Position numbers and translations under genes: made by a program | Assembly (NCBI GenBank): GCA_963513935.1 | Contig: OY740765.1 | Coordinates: forward strand, 115,635,362 to 115,699,361 | Source of the DNA: Aphrophora alni | Taxonomy: Eukaryota; Arthropoda; Insecta; Hemiptera; Aphrophoridae | Reading direction: 5' to 3' | DNA: 64,000 nt | Notes under the pieces: generated by a model | The model's input: only the letters and a program-made list of their open reading frames with translations | Database searches by the model: none | What the model was told of the DNA's origin: nothing | In this document: positions 13,040 to 25,402 of the stretch, piece by piece | Layout of the letters: each line of letters opens with the position of its first letter | Numbering within the stretch: the stretch's first letter is position 1

Positions 13040-14025
13040 CTGAACCTGTACGGAAGACCTTAATAAATTTGTAACTGTTAAATATAACAACTTTCAGGTT
13101 ATGTTTTCAGACTCACACCTTTTTGGGAGGGGACTATTTGTAGCAACTCATAATTTTTAAATAGTAACCCCTATTGAGTAACAAATCTTTTAAAAGGACT
13201 TGTTGAGACGAGAAAAATGGTGTAAACAAAATGTTGATACTACAACCCTACCCATAATGGCGACAAAAAAACTGTGCACTTAATTTCATTAAGCACGGTT
13301 TGGTTTAAGAACTTACATTCAACAATTTTACAATTAGGTTTGGACCTTTTCAATATCCCTACCTGAATACGAAAATTTTAGTTGGAAATAATCCGACTTA
13401 AAGGGGATGTACCAAAGTATGATTTTTTTTACCCTTCAATGAGTGAGCACTAATTTTGAAAGTATTATCAACTATCGGTGTTATTATATGCAAATTAATT
13501 AATGTACAATAATCATACCCAAATGAATATAAATAATTATAGTAGCTCAATAAAAAGTATGTGCTCACACATTATAGGGCAAAAAATTATACTTTTTTAT
13601 ACATCCTCCTCCCGTTTAAAGCTGATTATTTCTAACTCAAATTTTGGATTTATTCAGGTCACTGACAATGAAATGGTCAAAACAAATATTAAAATTATTT
13701 TTTTGAATGTAAGTGCCCAAAATAAAAAATGGGCAAATAATGAAATGACATGTTTGGTCGCCATTAAGCTTAGATCTTATCAAACTTTTATTTTCGTAAT
13801 TTTTCTCATCAAAACAAAACCTTTTGAGTTGTCACATAATAGGGGTTACTATTTACAAATTAGTTTACCCCCTCCATGGCCCACTATCCAAAAAAGGGGC
13901 AAAATTTACATCTTTATTTAAAATTAAATAATTTAGATGCCTCAAAACATATCCTGAAAGTTTCAAGTTTTTATATTTAATGGTTACAAACTTACTAAGG
14001 TGTTCTGGAACAGTTCGGACACCTG
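13040..14025. mobile_element. Foldback MITE family G (~985 bp)
   Basis: The right end reads GTTCGGACACCTG before TA. Its inverted form matches the left side, where GTAACTGTTAAATATAACAA and CTTTCAGGTTATG answer the inner right arm at about 13945-13992. AGTAACCCCTATT (13160) is mirrored by AATAGGGGTTACT (13840). The 139-codon frame at 13502 lies wholly inside this element and is not supported as a gene. The sister copy is 55825-56565. Confidence 0.65.
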
Positions 14026-14369
14026 TAGGCTATGTGTTAGGTTAAAATTTAACATTTTGGGCAAATACGACAATCTCATTGATCTAAATATTATACAATT
14101 CTGAAAGTTTCACGTAAGCCTAATTAATATTGTTACTTATTATTTTTTTGAGCAACGAATTACTCTGCTTTAACAAGTAGTTACTTATAAGAAAAATGGC
14201 AAAAGTTATTTGCAAGCCTGTTTTAGACACCACGCTTTGTAATTAAGGCCCGCGGATATTTTTATACTAAAATATAATTACTGATCTTGTTTAACCCTGT
14301 TAAATTTGTTTATTAATATTTTTACTTTTGCATATATAGGTCATATAGAGAAAGTTATCTGATAGATTA

Positions 14370-14850
14370 AAAAAATCGATGTTGAGTCCTTTATGTTCAA
14401 ATAGTTCAAACTTTCAAAGTAGCTGCCACAAAAAAAATTCAAAATTACGCTTTCTCAAAAGATTTTGACTACATTTTGCTCAAGTGTAGCTTCTAAGGAA
14501 TTAAACAAAAGTATCATCGCCATTTTCGTCAAATTTTGTTCAAAAGTAACCTCTAAGGACCTAAAGAATACATTGCTTGCCATTTTTCCGGTTCGTTAAT
14601 TATGTAGAAAATATTTCTTTCAATCTGCCATGGGGACTGTTTAAAATACGTCATTTTTCAAGATTGGATGTACCGATTAGTAAAATGTGACGATTAATGA
14701 TCTAAGTCAATTAGCAAAATCACAAGTCAAAACATATTAAGGTTCAGGAATAATTACAAAAAATAGAACGTCCTATATTGAAAGGTTGATTTTAATTAAT
14801 TTTTTTTTTTTTACATTGAGGACGTGTTTATAAGCACAAGAAAAATAAGT
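14370..14850 (+). repeat. Family E interior copy
   Basis: Contains GATTTTGACTACATTTTGCT, GTTCAGGAATAATTAC and TTGAGGACGTGTTTATAAGC in the same order as other family E copies. No ends found. Confidence 0.6.
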
Positions 14851-15426
14851 TTAGACTCTTATTTAAATATATGGGAAAATCTATGGAATATTTCACTGAA
14901 AATGTATTTTTAATGTAGGATGACGCTCACATCCCTGACTCCTGATGAATGGATGAATAGAATCTTTTCATTCGCCAAATCCTAGGTCTATAGGATATAA
15001 AATATGTAAACGAGTTGCGTAAGCTATGAACAGATGGTATAAAAGTGTCTCAGTCATTACACGCTTATTAAAGCCTCAGAGAAACCGCCAGCGTCAACCC
15101 TTAGTAGCATGCCGAATCCTTGCTTAATTGGGGTGCATGGTCTACCCTTGTTTGTGAAACTTGAACAGTTGCCATTCACAATGTGTCTGTGTCGTTAGTT
15201 CTAGATTTATTTTACTGTCAACTAAAATATTTCACAAGTTTAAAAGTCTTCCTGGATGTTAGTAAGAACGAAATTCAAAATCCACTGCGTGTGTGAAATA
15301 TAGAGCTTTATTCTATGAATGAACTCCGGATTGTTTTTACCTACAGGCGAACCTGACAGATGTGTAGGATGAGGGGACTGAAATAGTTTTTTCGACAATT
15401 GTTAGACATGTCTTTAATCATATATA

Positions 15427-15830
15427 CAGGATGACCCGAAAAAGTTAACTGGCCATTTAATTTCGGATTATACAGATCAAAACGAACAAAAAAATATCAA
15501 ATAACATACAGTCGATTCAGTTTCATTCCTGACTATCCGCCATTTTGTTCTTCTACAAAAAAAACTTCAGAAATAGATGAAGTATTAAGTTAAGATTTGG
15601 TAGAAGCCTTTTGTATGTTATGTTTTAAAAGTGTACAAAGAATTTATTTTTATAATTTTCAAAATAGCAGCAGTTTAAAACTTTTAACCTCGAAAATCTC
15701 CAAAACCGTTAACTTTAAAACACATTTTAAACGGCCACAGGAAAGATGGGAAACAATTATTTATGTCCTTATAGGTTATATTTGAACAAAAAATGGCGAA
15801 CATACATTTTGATTGATTCATTAGAAGCTA
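15427..15830. mobile_element. Partial TA-flanked foldback-type element
   Basis: Starts CAGGATGACCCGAAAAAGTT after TATATA. Inside are the shared superfamily modules: a TCCGCCATTTTGTTCTTCTA block, a TTAAGATTTGGTAGAAGCC block similar to 28950, and an AAAATCTCCAAAACCGTTAA block. A matching right end was not identified. Confidence 0.5.
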
Positions 15831-16379
15831 CCTACTTAGGCAAAATTTAGTCAAAATATTTTTAGAAAATCGTAATTTTGTGTTTTTAGGCAACTACTTT
15901 GAATTTTTGATTTATTTTGACTTAAAGGACTTCAAAACAGTCCGAAAAAATAGACATCGATTTTTTGACTCATCCCATAACTTTCTCTATACTACGTATA
16001 TATGCGAAAGTAAAAAAGATTAATAAACAAATTTAATAAGGTTAAACATGATCAGTTATTATAATTTAGTATAGAGAGATCAGCAGGCCTTAATTAAAAA
16101 ACGTGTTGCCTAAGATAGGCTTTCCCTAACTTCTGCCATTTGTCTTCTATTAAGTAACTACTTGTTACAGCAGAGTCATTCGTTGCACAAAACACAAAAT
16201 ATAAATAAGTAACAATTACTATTAGGCTTACGTGTAACTTTCAGAATTGTATAATATTTATTTTCTTCATGAGATCGATGAAAACCATTATTGATAACAC
16301 TTGTTGCATTAAAGTATGAGTACGTACTGCCCTAACCATACGCTCGTGCTAAACTGTATTCCACTGCCACCCTGATTTA

Positions 16380-17035
16380 ACCAACAGTTCCCATATATGA
16401 CAAAAGAGTATGACAAGGGTCTCCTCGTACAACAATTAAAATATCATCTGATATCTTGATAGCTGCAATGATGTCACAGGCTGGTTTCAGGCCTGGTGTC
16501 ACACGTTCTACTGAGTATGGCAGTTTATAATGTGTCATAATCACTTGGAGGTCCATGTTCGTAAATCCATTTCATCCTGGAAATATATTATTGTTTTAAT
16601 AATTTTAAATACATCTAAAGGTTATTTAATTGAGAACTAACAGTAGGTTTTAAGTCCAGTACTTTGTCAGAAATTTTTACCGTGAGTTTATCAAACCCTG
16701 CACCTAAAGTGGCAGTGTATGTTTCAATAGAAATATTTCCTTTGTCAATAATTTCGGAATCAGCTGATATTTGTTTTTTAAATATTGGATTAGGTCTCTA
16801 GGCATTACCCCATCGGTAGGGGTAGCTATTCAATTGATCCTAAATAATGAAATGTGCCTCTGCCATCAATAGTATTAATATTTAAATCTGTATTATCATG
16901 TAGGAACTGCACAAAAGTACTCGAGTTCAATTTTACAGGAGCGGCAAAACTGGCTGAAGCTTCATATAATTGAGCTTCTTTATATGAAGCACAGAACCCA
17001 AATGCATTAGATAATATTAATTTTTTCAAGGATAA
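16380..17035 (-). pseudogene. Repetitive uncharacterised arthropod/cnidarian-type protein, C-terminal part (relic)
   Basis: Reading right to left, the open piece 17029-16826 contains LSNAFGFCASYKEAQLYEAS and later DNTDLNINTIDGRGTFHYLG. This pattern (a FC.SY.E block, then DN.D.N..T.DG..TFH..G) is one I recognise from an uncharacterised protein family that is highly repeated in arthropod and cnidarian genomes. Function and formal name are not known to me. Continuation at about 16565-16380, in a shifted frame, reads NGFTNMDLQVIMTHYKLPYS. Stops and shifts interrupt it. The N-terminal half lies beyond the Penelope insertion, at 17766-18750. Family recognition is from memory and is the weak point. 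Confidence 0.55.
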
Positions 17036-17080
17036 AATAAAGCAAAAGCTTAAAGTTTCAAATATTTAATAGTATAAATG

Positions 17081-17120
17081 AGCTACAATTGTTTCGCCTA
17101 TCGGCATCGTCGGGCAACTG
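17081..17120 (-). ncRNA. Hammerhead-like motif of the Penelope element (CAATTG type)
   Basis: On the minus strand: CCGACGA (consensus CUGANGA with U4 changed to C), a spare T, stem II GCC-GATA-GGC, GAAA, then CAATTG and TA. Stem II pairs perfectly. Stem I is only about 2 bp and one core base is changed, so cleavage is unlikely from this copy. Hammerhead motifs are known from Penelope-like elements. The same CARYTG-type arrangement occurs at 37640-37680. Confidence 0.5.
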
Positions 17121-17224
17121 ATAATTTACAGGTATAGACAACTATTTAAACATAAGTACAGGAAACTGAAATACAATAGAGAAATCGGGAAAGGTAGGGG
17201 GATGACCTAGCAGGTAGATAAAGG

Positions 17225-17716
17225 TTAATGAACTATGTTAAGGATGGGTTTTAGAAGAGGTGACGAATTTAATACAATTTGGTCATTTAAGTTGAGAATA
17301 GGCCTAAGTGAAATAGATCTATTTATTTCTAAACATTCTAAATTATTTAATCTATTGCTTTTATTTTCTATATGTAAGAGTTTAACATTCAATTTCGGAT
17401 CAAAACTATGACCCGAGTCCAAAAGGTGGTTAGCAAAGTTAGAGTTTCTATAGCCATGTTTCCAGCTATTTACATGTTCTTTAATCCTAACTTTTATAGA
17501 TCTACCTGTTTGACCTATGTACTCAGAGTCACAATCTTGACAAGATATTTTATAAACTCCACTATTTTCTAACATTTCTTTTTTATCTTTATTATTTACC
17601 AACATTTTCCCTAGATTTTTTGTACAATAAAAGGCAACTTTACGATTACATTTAGTTGAAATAAGGTTACTGATTTTATAACTAGTTCTGTTGATATAAG
17701 ATAATTTTTTATCCAA
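17225..17716 (-). CDS. GIY-YIG endonuclease domain of a Penelope-like element (163 codons, 5'-truncated)
   Basis: The frame reads GVYKISCQDCDSEYIGQTGR at about residues 52-71, then SIKVRIKEH, then a conserved FANHLLDSGHSFD. This is the GIY-YIG nuclease module: GVY and YIGQTGR with its catalytic Arg, plus a CQDC pair before YIG. In Penelope-like elements this module sits C-terminal to the reverse transcriptase and nicks target DNA. A FYCTKNLGKML segment upstream of the nuclease fits the linker in that family. The frame is intact over 163 codons, but the RT is missing, so the first Met is unlikely to be a true start. The nearest hammerhead-like motif is at 17081-17120. Gene order and the GIY-YIG sequence make the assignment firm; activity is doubtful. 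Confidence 0.88.
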   Translation of the reverse strand: MDKKLSYINRTSYKISNLISTKCNRKVAFYCTKNLGKMLVNNKDKKEMLENSGVYKISCQDCDSEYIGQTGRSIKVRIKEHVNSWKHGYRNSNFANHLLDSGHSFDPKLNVKLLHIENKSNRLNNLECLEINRSISLRPILNLNDQIVLNSSPLLKPILNIVH

Positions 17717-17765
17717 ATTTACGGTGCAATGTCAAAGTCAGTTTAACTTGTAAAGTAGATAAAAA

Positions 17766-18750
17766 GATCGTGGTCGTACAGCGGATATGATGGCATGAGC
17801 AATCAATATCCATTTATTTTTTAAATGAGTTAAATTGTATTGACTTTTCTTTTTATTGGTTAAAATTATTTGGGATAACAGAAACTTAATGAATCAGGAA
17901 TCGGGTCATCAATGTTTGCAAATATTGTGTGACTATTTGGGAACGATTCAGTACAATAAACCTGTGTCTGTATAAACTTATGTCTACGAATAATTTCACC
18001 TACAGCTTTTAATTCCTCTTCATTAGCATCGTTGGACCTTTCATTATACCAGGCGTCAGATAAAACGTAGTGATGCTTATTTTTAAAACAAATAACTGTA
18101 TTAGATCCAAACTTACTATAAAATATAATATTACCCTCATAGTGTGATTTTAACCGTGTCTTAATCATTTTATCATCGGGAATGTGGGAATCTAATATGT
18201 TTTAATTCCTGCAATGAAAACTGACCGTCTTCATTTCCTTTCTTAAATTTCTATATATTAAAATTTTTATTTATTGCTTCATCTACCTTCCAAGTGTTAA
18301 GGATAACTGTCTGCTCAGTATTATTAGCCTTGACAGAATTTCTTAACGAATCATAACAATCATTATGACATTTCAAAACAAGGGCTGCCAAATCCATAAC
18401 TCCTGAAAGTCTTTTATGTATTGCTCTAGAATAATCAATCGTCTTTCTGTTGTGCTACTAATTTGAACAAGGTTTCACGAAACTCAACAAATTTAACAAC
18501 TCAAATGTGTCTACGATAAAATTTACTTTTTCTCTCTCTAATTATATCAGCTTCTTTGCTGCATATGAAACAATTCTTAATATTGCTAATTCTGTTTCCC
18601 TCCTATTTAACTAGGCTTGAATATATTTTTTATTAGTATACTTAAGTCGACATGTGTAATGCCAATAATCGAAATCTGCATCAAAACCATCAAACGACCT
18701 TGTTCTTGCCATTCAGCAGAATAAATGTTTAAATTAGCTATACCTATTGT
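17766..18750 (-). pseudogene. Repetitive uncharacterised arthropod/cnidarian-type protein, N-terminal and middle part (relic)
   Basis: The open piece 18168-17866 reads LKSHYEGNIIFYSKFGSNTV then ICFKNKHHYVLSDAWY, resembling the (Y)G..I.F....G...VVCF......I....WY block of the uncharacterised family named for 16380-17035. Further 5' (about 18580-18240) shifted frames give CFICSKEADIIRERKSKFY and KRLSGVMDLAALVLKCHNDC, which fit a CxxC start and a DLAA...K.H..C motif of the same family. Several frames are needed, so it is inactive. The Penelope element at 17081-17760 splits it from its C-terminal part. Confidence 0.5.
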
Positions 18751-18759
18751 CACTTTTGT

Positions 18760-20454
<1,695 letters not shown>

Positions 20455-21144
20455 TCTTGGGACACGTGATTTTAATTTTGCAATTTTAATAAAAGTGACT
20501 GAGATATTGGAAATATTATTTTGTAAATTAAACTGTTAACAACCCAATTTTGTTGTTCCTGCAACTTTGATTATAGCCTACAGTAGTTCAGTACTTAAGA
20601 TAAAGCCCAAAAATGTTGATTGTGGTTCATTATTTTTGTAATGCTTAATTTTTGTAAAGGAATAACAATACTGTAATAAACCACTTACACCGAAATCAAA
20701 CTGAAGGTTCTAGATGCAAAAAGTGAGCAGTTTTATTTATTTATTATTTTTTTTTTAAGTTATAGAGAAATTTGTTTTTATATAAAAGTTGTAGAACATG
20801 AAATTACCTACAATATATTATCCCAAAATAAATTTTCCTCGTTCTTTAAAGGCAAAAGAATGAAAAGGAAGAAAAGAAATTGAAATAAAGAGCTAGCCCT
20901 CGAATACTCTAATAGCGTCAGATTCGGAAACTAGTTAGTGTCCCTCAAGATTGACATGCCCGTAGTCACTATAGCTAAAGCCATGATTATGGGGGGCGGG
21001 GCTGATAGAGAAAACGGTAAGCCTATATATGGCCACATCTCGGGACTTTTTTTAATTTTTTATAACCTAAATTTTGAGAGTAGATGCCGTAAAAAAACTA
21101 CAAAATTACGATTTTCTCAAACGAATTTGATTACATTTAAATAT

Positions 21145-21366
21145 ATATATATTAAATGTTGAGCTTGACTTATGAGAAAAATTATACAGTATAACAAACA
21201 CACAGAACACAATTCTATGGCGTTCGGCACAACGTTAGATTCAGTTATAGTTTGATTGGTGTAGCTCGTGTATCACTGAAGAGGACGACCTTGTCGTTGA
21301 AACGCGTCTGATACTTAGGCGTATTTTTTACGAGAATTGTGTTCTGTGTGTTTGTTATTTTACTGT
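21145..21366 (+). mobile_element. 222-bp hammerhead-bearing Penelope-derived insertion with 12-bp target duplication
   Basis: Flanked by the direct repeat ACATTTAAATAT at 21133-21144 and 21367-21378. It lies inside family E, between parts that are continuous in other copies. Inside are inverted arms: ACAAACACACAGAACACAAT (about 21195) is mirrored by ATTGTGTTCTGTGTGTTTGT (about 21334-21353), around a hammerhead-like core at 21270-21314. There is no coding capacity. Size, duplication and hammerhead suggest a terminal-repeat-derived Penelope copy or a retrozyme-like parasite of one. A related, truncated copy is at 37760-37878. Confidence 0.75.
21270..21314 (+). ncRNA. Hammerhead ribozyme-like motif, type I layout (CGCG type)
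   Basis: Stem I GTATCA (21270-21275) pairs perfectly with TGATAC (21309-21314). The core is CTGAAGA (21276-21282). A spare G at 21283 is followed by stem II GACGAC-CTT-GTCGTT, six pairs with one G-U. Then GAAA (21299-21302), a minimal stem III CGCG, and UC at 21307-21308 as the predicted cleavage site (GUC). All conserved core bases of the hammerhead are present. The spare G before stem II is a deviation that could lower activity. Confidence 0.72.
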
Positions 21367-22375
21367 ACATTTAAATATCTCCAAAATCTTTTTTTTTAAC
21401 TACAAAATCGCCATTGGGGTTTTAAATAATAATACACAATTTCTTAAAATCGGCTGCACCGATTTCATTCAAATTTTAACGTAATGTGAATATTAATTAC
21501 CTACACCCGTGTGCAAAATCGCAAGTAAAAAGTCTACGCTTCAGGAATAATTGATAAACAAAATGAAGGTTCACCGCCGTCATTAAAACTCGGATGTTAA
21601 TCAATTACGATTTCCGTTGAGGACGTGTTTATGGCACAAGCGAAGCAAGCTTAACCTCTTATTTAAATATCTAAATATTTATTCATGACGGCCTGCCATG
21701 GTTCATTTTCACTTTTTGATCGACAACTACCTAACAGACATTTTTTGAGACGATTAATTTTAGTTCTTTTTTATTTACTTTTGGGGATGGGTGTGTGAGA
21801 AAGTTTGTACAGTATTTTTGCACCGTTAATTTTAACCTGAACTGTACCAAACAGTTCGTTTGATGAAGCCGCGTGTTTCTTGTGGACACGTAAGAGGACG
21901 TCCTTAACATTTTCTTATTGATTTAGTTTTGTTATTTCAAATGTCGACTTTTTATTTTCCACAAATACTTAGTGTAGGCTAGATAAAGTTATGTGATAGG
22001 TTGAGTTTTGAGATGTATCCTGGGCTAAAAAACGTTTTTTTGGAATGATGTCCGATTTCCACTAAATCTGTTTCTTGGATATGTTTTGTTTTCTTTGTTA
22101 CTTTGATATGCGTGTTTTAATTTTGTTGTAAATCGAAATTTCGGAGTAACTACCGTAAGAAAAAAAAGAAGTTTTTCTCAAAATCGGCAATAACGGTTTT
22201 GATCAATTTTTGCTCAAGTATAGGCTCTAAGGATCCAAACAAAACGTATTGGTCGTCATTTCTGGTGTCGTAGAGTTGGTTCAACGTGGGGTTGGCTCGA
22301 CATATTGGCCGCCCCAGTCAATAGCAATCACTTCCTGGAAATGTGAACAGATCAGGTACCAGTCGGGCGGGTATA

Positions 22376-22402
22376 GGTTAGGTTAGGTTAGGTTAGGTTA
22401 GG
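22376..22402 (+). repeat. Interstitial TTAGG repeat, 5.4 units
   Basis: Five perfect GGTTA units plus GG. TTAGG is the ancestral arthropod telomere unit. The run is short and internal to a repeat-rich region. Confidence 0.9.
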
Positions 22403-23039
22403 AAGTATGGTCATGGCAATCATAAAGCCAATCGACAATATGACACATCATCGAATTGGATACTTAAATAAACTTCAACAGTGCCTTATGAGTTCAGAAT
22501 AGTTATGATTGGTATTGTGCTTTCTGTTAGTTTTAAAGATCCGAGTTGGATCTACACATTTTTTCACGTAGTCTTGGGTTAGATCCCTCTCTTTCATCTT
22601 TCATATCAAGTCTCTATTGATCACCTCTTGTTCTTTTCCAACCTGACGCTACTAGAGTATTCGAAGGTCTTTATCTTATACTCTTTTCTTTCTTTTTTTC
22701 AACAGGCGATGAGTGAAAGGTTTCTTTGCTTTTAAACGACAAGGAAATATTTTTAGTTTTTAATGTTTTTTCTATTTTCAAAATTACAATTTTTTGTAAC
22801 CAAAAAAAAAAAAATAGATAGACGGGAAACAATGTTTTCGGATTTATGTTTATATAAACTTTTTCGTTGTTTTTACGGGTAAAACAATATTTCATGAATG
22901 TTTCCCCGTGAATCAGTCGGTAGGCTATCTAGCTTTCTTCATAACTAGAAGAATCTAATAACAATTTAACCTATTCATAATCACATGTAGCCTAGCCAAA
23001 CGATTTTCGTTTGTCGTCTATTTGTTTGTCGTATGTGCC

Positions 23040-23290
23040 GTGCTCTACAGCTCAAACATGTGGACCGATTTGAATCAAATTTTGTATGTGAGGATATTTT
23101 GGCCATATCTCGGGAGGTTTTATATTAATATTGATAAATCAAAATTTTAGAATTTTCTCAAAATCGGCATTAACGATTTTGATAAAATTTTCCTCAAGTT
23201 TAGCCTCTAAGGATCCAAACGAAATGCTAAACTAATGCTTGTTCTCCATCTCTCCAAAAATGGAGGTTCTTGAGTTATAAAGAAGAAAAA
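23040..23290 (+). repeat. Family E interior fragment
   Basis: GGCCATATCTCGGGAGGTTT, AAAATCGGCATTAACGATTT and CTCTAAGGATCCAAACGAAA match the order in 22150-22250 and 55220-55400. No ends were seen. Confidence 0.6.
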
Positions 23291-24489
23291 ACACACACTT
23301 TGCTAAAATGATTGAATATTTACATTTGAACATCTTTAGGAACATACTTCATATACCTACCCACTCCTCTCCTCCTAACATAATCTTACTAAAATTCCTG
23401 ATTTTATTGGCAAAAAATTGTTAATAACCTCTCTTTGCAGATTAAAAATGTAGTCTAGTGCTGTTTTTAACAAATCTTTGAACACAATATTTCGTATCAA
23501 AGGTATATTATACTGCTAGTGAATATTTATATGATAAATTTATATACTTTGTTTACAGTGAATTGTTTGTAATTGTAGTGTTTTGGATTTGTATGTATAG
23601 TGTTGTAAATACCTGAACATAAAACAGCTTAACTTAAAAAGTTATTTGATCATATTAATAAGACAACATTTACTTCCAGTTTTGATAGTTTTAAATTTTT
23701 GCGAACATCTTGAATCCACCATGTTGAAATTATCTTTAATTATTAAATGGGAATAGGATTATGTGACACATGTTTTTACATTGTTTTATATTCTAGGATC
23801 AATGGTTGAATCCGTTATATTATATTTCATTTCCTTGAAAAGTTTCAACTAATATAACCACGGAACATTAAATATCTTAATTTCCAGGTGGACAAAACAA
23901 TTGAGTACTTATCTTTAAGCACATACATGTCGTAGTTTTGAACTTGTGATTTTCAAAAATGCACAAAATGTAACCCTAGAGGTTAGGCCCATATCTGGCC
24001 TAAATGGTTATAAAATTCATCATGTAGGCTACTTTAGAAATTATTTGATCAGAAATAGCTTTAATTTCTGTTCGTATCCTATTTTGTAGTTTAGACCTAT
24101 TTAAGTTTTCCGGTTGGTTGAAATACATTTTACTTTTTAAATATCCAGATTAGTTGGTGAATTTATAACTGTTTACGACTGAGGCAGATAGCTCTAGTTG
24201 AACATTTTGAGCATCTTTGAATCACAAATTCAAAACTACGGCATGTACGTTTTTAAAGCTAAGTACCCAACTCATTTGTGCACCTGTAAGTTATGGTTTT
24301 AAATGTTCTGTAGTTATATTAGCCTAGATGATTCATTTTAAAGGAAATGAGATGTATAAGAAACCCGATTTCCCCATTGAACTTATAATAAAAAAAAACA
24401 ATGTAAGAACATGTGTCACATGACCCTATTCCTAGTTAAAAAATGTAACGTAATTTCAACACGGCAGATTCAAGATGTAAAATTTGTTT
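23291..24489. other. AT-rich sequence with a diffuse inverted repeat
   Basis: No gene. TCTTGAATCCACCATGTTGA at 23708 has a loose inverted partner at about 24458-24478 (ACGGCAGATTCAAGATG). The segments between (for example TTATGTGACACATG at 23758 against CATGTGTCACATGACC at 24411) also mirror, suggesting a ~780-bp foldback element with decayed ends. Confidence 0.45.
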
Positions 24490-25320
24490 CATTATCACTA
24501 TGATTCCTAAATATCATAATTGTCTGTATTCATTACATTATTTTGCACTTTCCAAGTAATGTTTTTTGTTTATTGCACACCTACGAATAAAAATGTAACA
24601 TTTCCCCAAAATTTTACAATTACACTATGATTCAAAAAATAACTTAAATGTCTGTACTCTTTACATAATTCTGCACTTTCCAAGTAACAATTTATTATTT
24701 ATTCAACAACTATGTTTAAAAATATATATATTTTTTTACCAATATTTTACATTTACACTATGATTCTTAAATAACATAAATGTTTGTACTCTTTACATAA
24801 TTTTGTACATTCCAAGTAAGTTTTTATTGTTTATTACGTTTCCTTCCTATATATTAAACTTAAAGTATGATTCTTAATAACATAAATGTCCACGCTATTA
24901 TTAAAATAAAACTTTTCCCCATACATTTTTCATTTACACTATGATTATAAAATAACATACATGTCTGTATTATTTACATCATTTTGCACTTTTCAAGTAA
25001 AGTGTTATTGTTTATTCAATACCTAAGTATTATAATATATATTTTCCATACAATTATGCATTTACACTATGATTCCTAAATTTATTTATTTACATCATTC
25101 TGCACTTTCCAAGTAATGTTTTATCTTTAATTCAACACCTATGTTTAAAAATAAAAATCTTCCCAAAATTTTACATTTACAGTATGATTATTAAATAACA
25201 TAAATATCTTTACTCTTTACATCATTTTGCACTTTCCAAGTTATGTTTTATTGTTTATTCAACAAATATACCTATAAATATATCCTTTTCTCAAAATTGT
25301 ACATTTACACTGTGATGCAC
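24490..25320. repeat. Tandem array, about 7 units of ~125 bp
   Basis: Each unit has ACATTTACACTATGATT, AAATAACATAAATGTCTGTA, CTTTACAT.ATTTTGCAC and CTTTCCAAGTAATGTTTTAT in that order. Units start near 24495, 24622, 24750, 24855, 24933, 25060, 25175 and 25303. The array ends directly before a hammerhead-like motif at 25360, so the two may belong to one element. Confidence 0.85.
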
Positions 25321-25359
25321 GAGGAACTAACTAAACAATAACTTTATTGTAGCTCCTGG

Positions 25360-25402
25360 ATTACTGAGGATGACGACTTTATCTTTGAAACGCGTTTGAA
25401 TA
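25360..25402 (+). ncRNA. Degenerate hammerhead-like motif at the end of a tandem array
   Basis: CTGAGGA (25364-25370), GAAA (25387-25390), CGCG and UU are in the right order and spacing. Stem II is disrupted against the 21270 copy by three substitutions, and stem I is about 3 bp. A downstream GTTTGTGAGAATTTGTATTC resembles the tail of the 21145 element. Confidence 0.45.

Larger units (their letters stand above)
17081..17760 (-). mobile_element. 5'-truncated Penelope-like retroelement
   Basis: Contains a GIY-YIG frame (17225-17716) followed about 105 bp downstream, on the same strand, by a hammerhead-like motif. No reverse-transcriptase domain is present on its 5' side. It lies between two halves of the broken repetitive protein, so it inserted there. 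Right boundary and target duplication could not be fixed; the 17720-17850 stretch is ambiguous. Confidence 0.75.
20850..22732. mobile_element. Long non-autonomous element of family E, TTAA-type ends (~1.9 kb)
   Basis: The left tip is TTAA followed by AGGCAAAAGAATGAAAAGG. The right tip, read inverted, is TTTAAAAGCAAAGAAACC. Just inside the left end is GAATACTCTAATAGCGTCAG, with the inverted GACGCTACTAGAGTATTCGA at 22646-22665. Interior landmarks of family E follow (GGCCACATCTCGGGAC, GAGGACGTGTTTATGGCACA). No transposase was found. A better-preserved shorter relative is at 54831-55715. A 222-bp hammerhead element (21145-21366) and a TTAGG run lie inside. Confidence 0.65.

Noticed and set aside
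13502..13921. 139-codon frame, one of the longest in the window
   Set aside because: Lies wholly inside foldback element family G, has no domain, and the sister copy at 55825 has no matching frame.
24490..25320. CRISPR-like array of regularly spaced repeats
   Set aside because: Units are ~125 bp, degenerate throughout, with no constant repeat and variable spacer pattern; the genome is eukaryotic.
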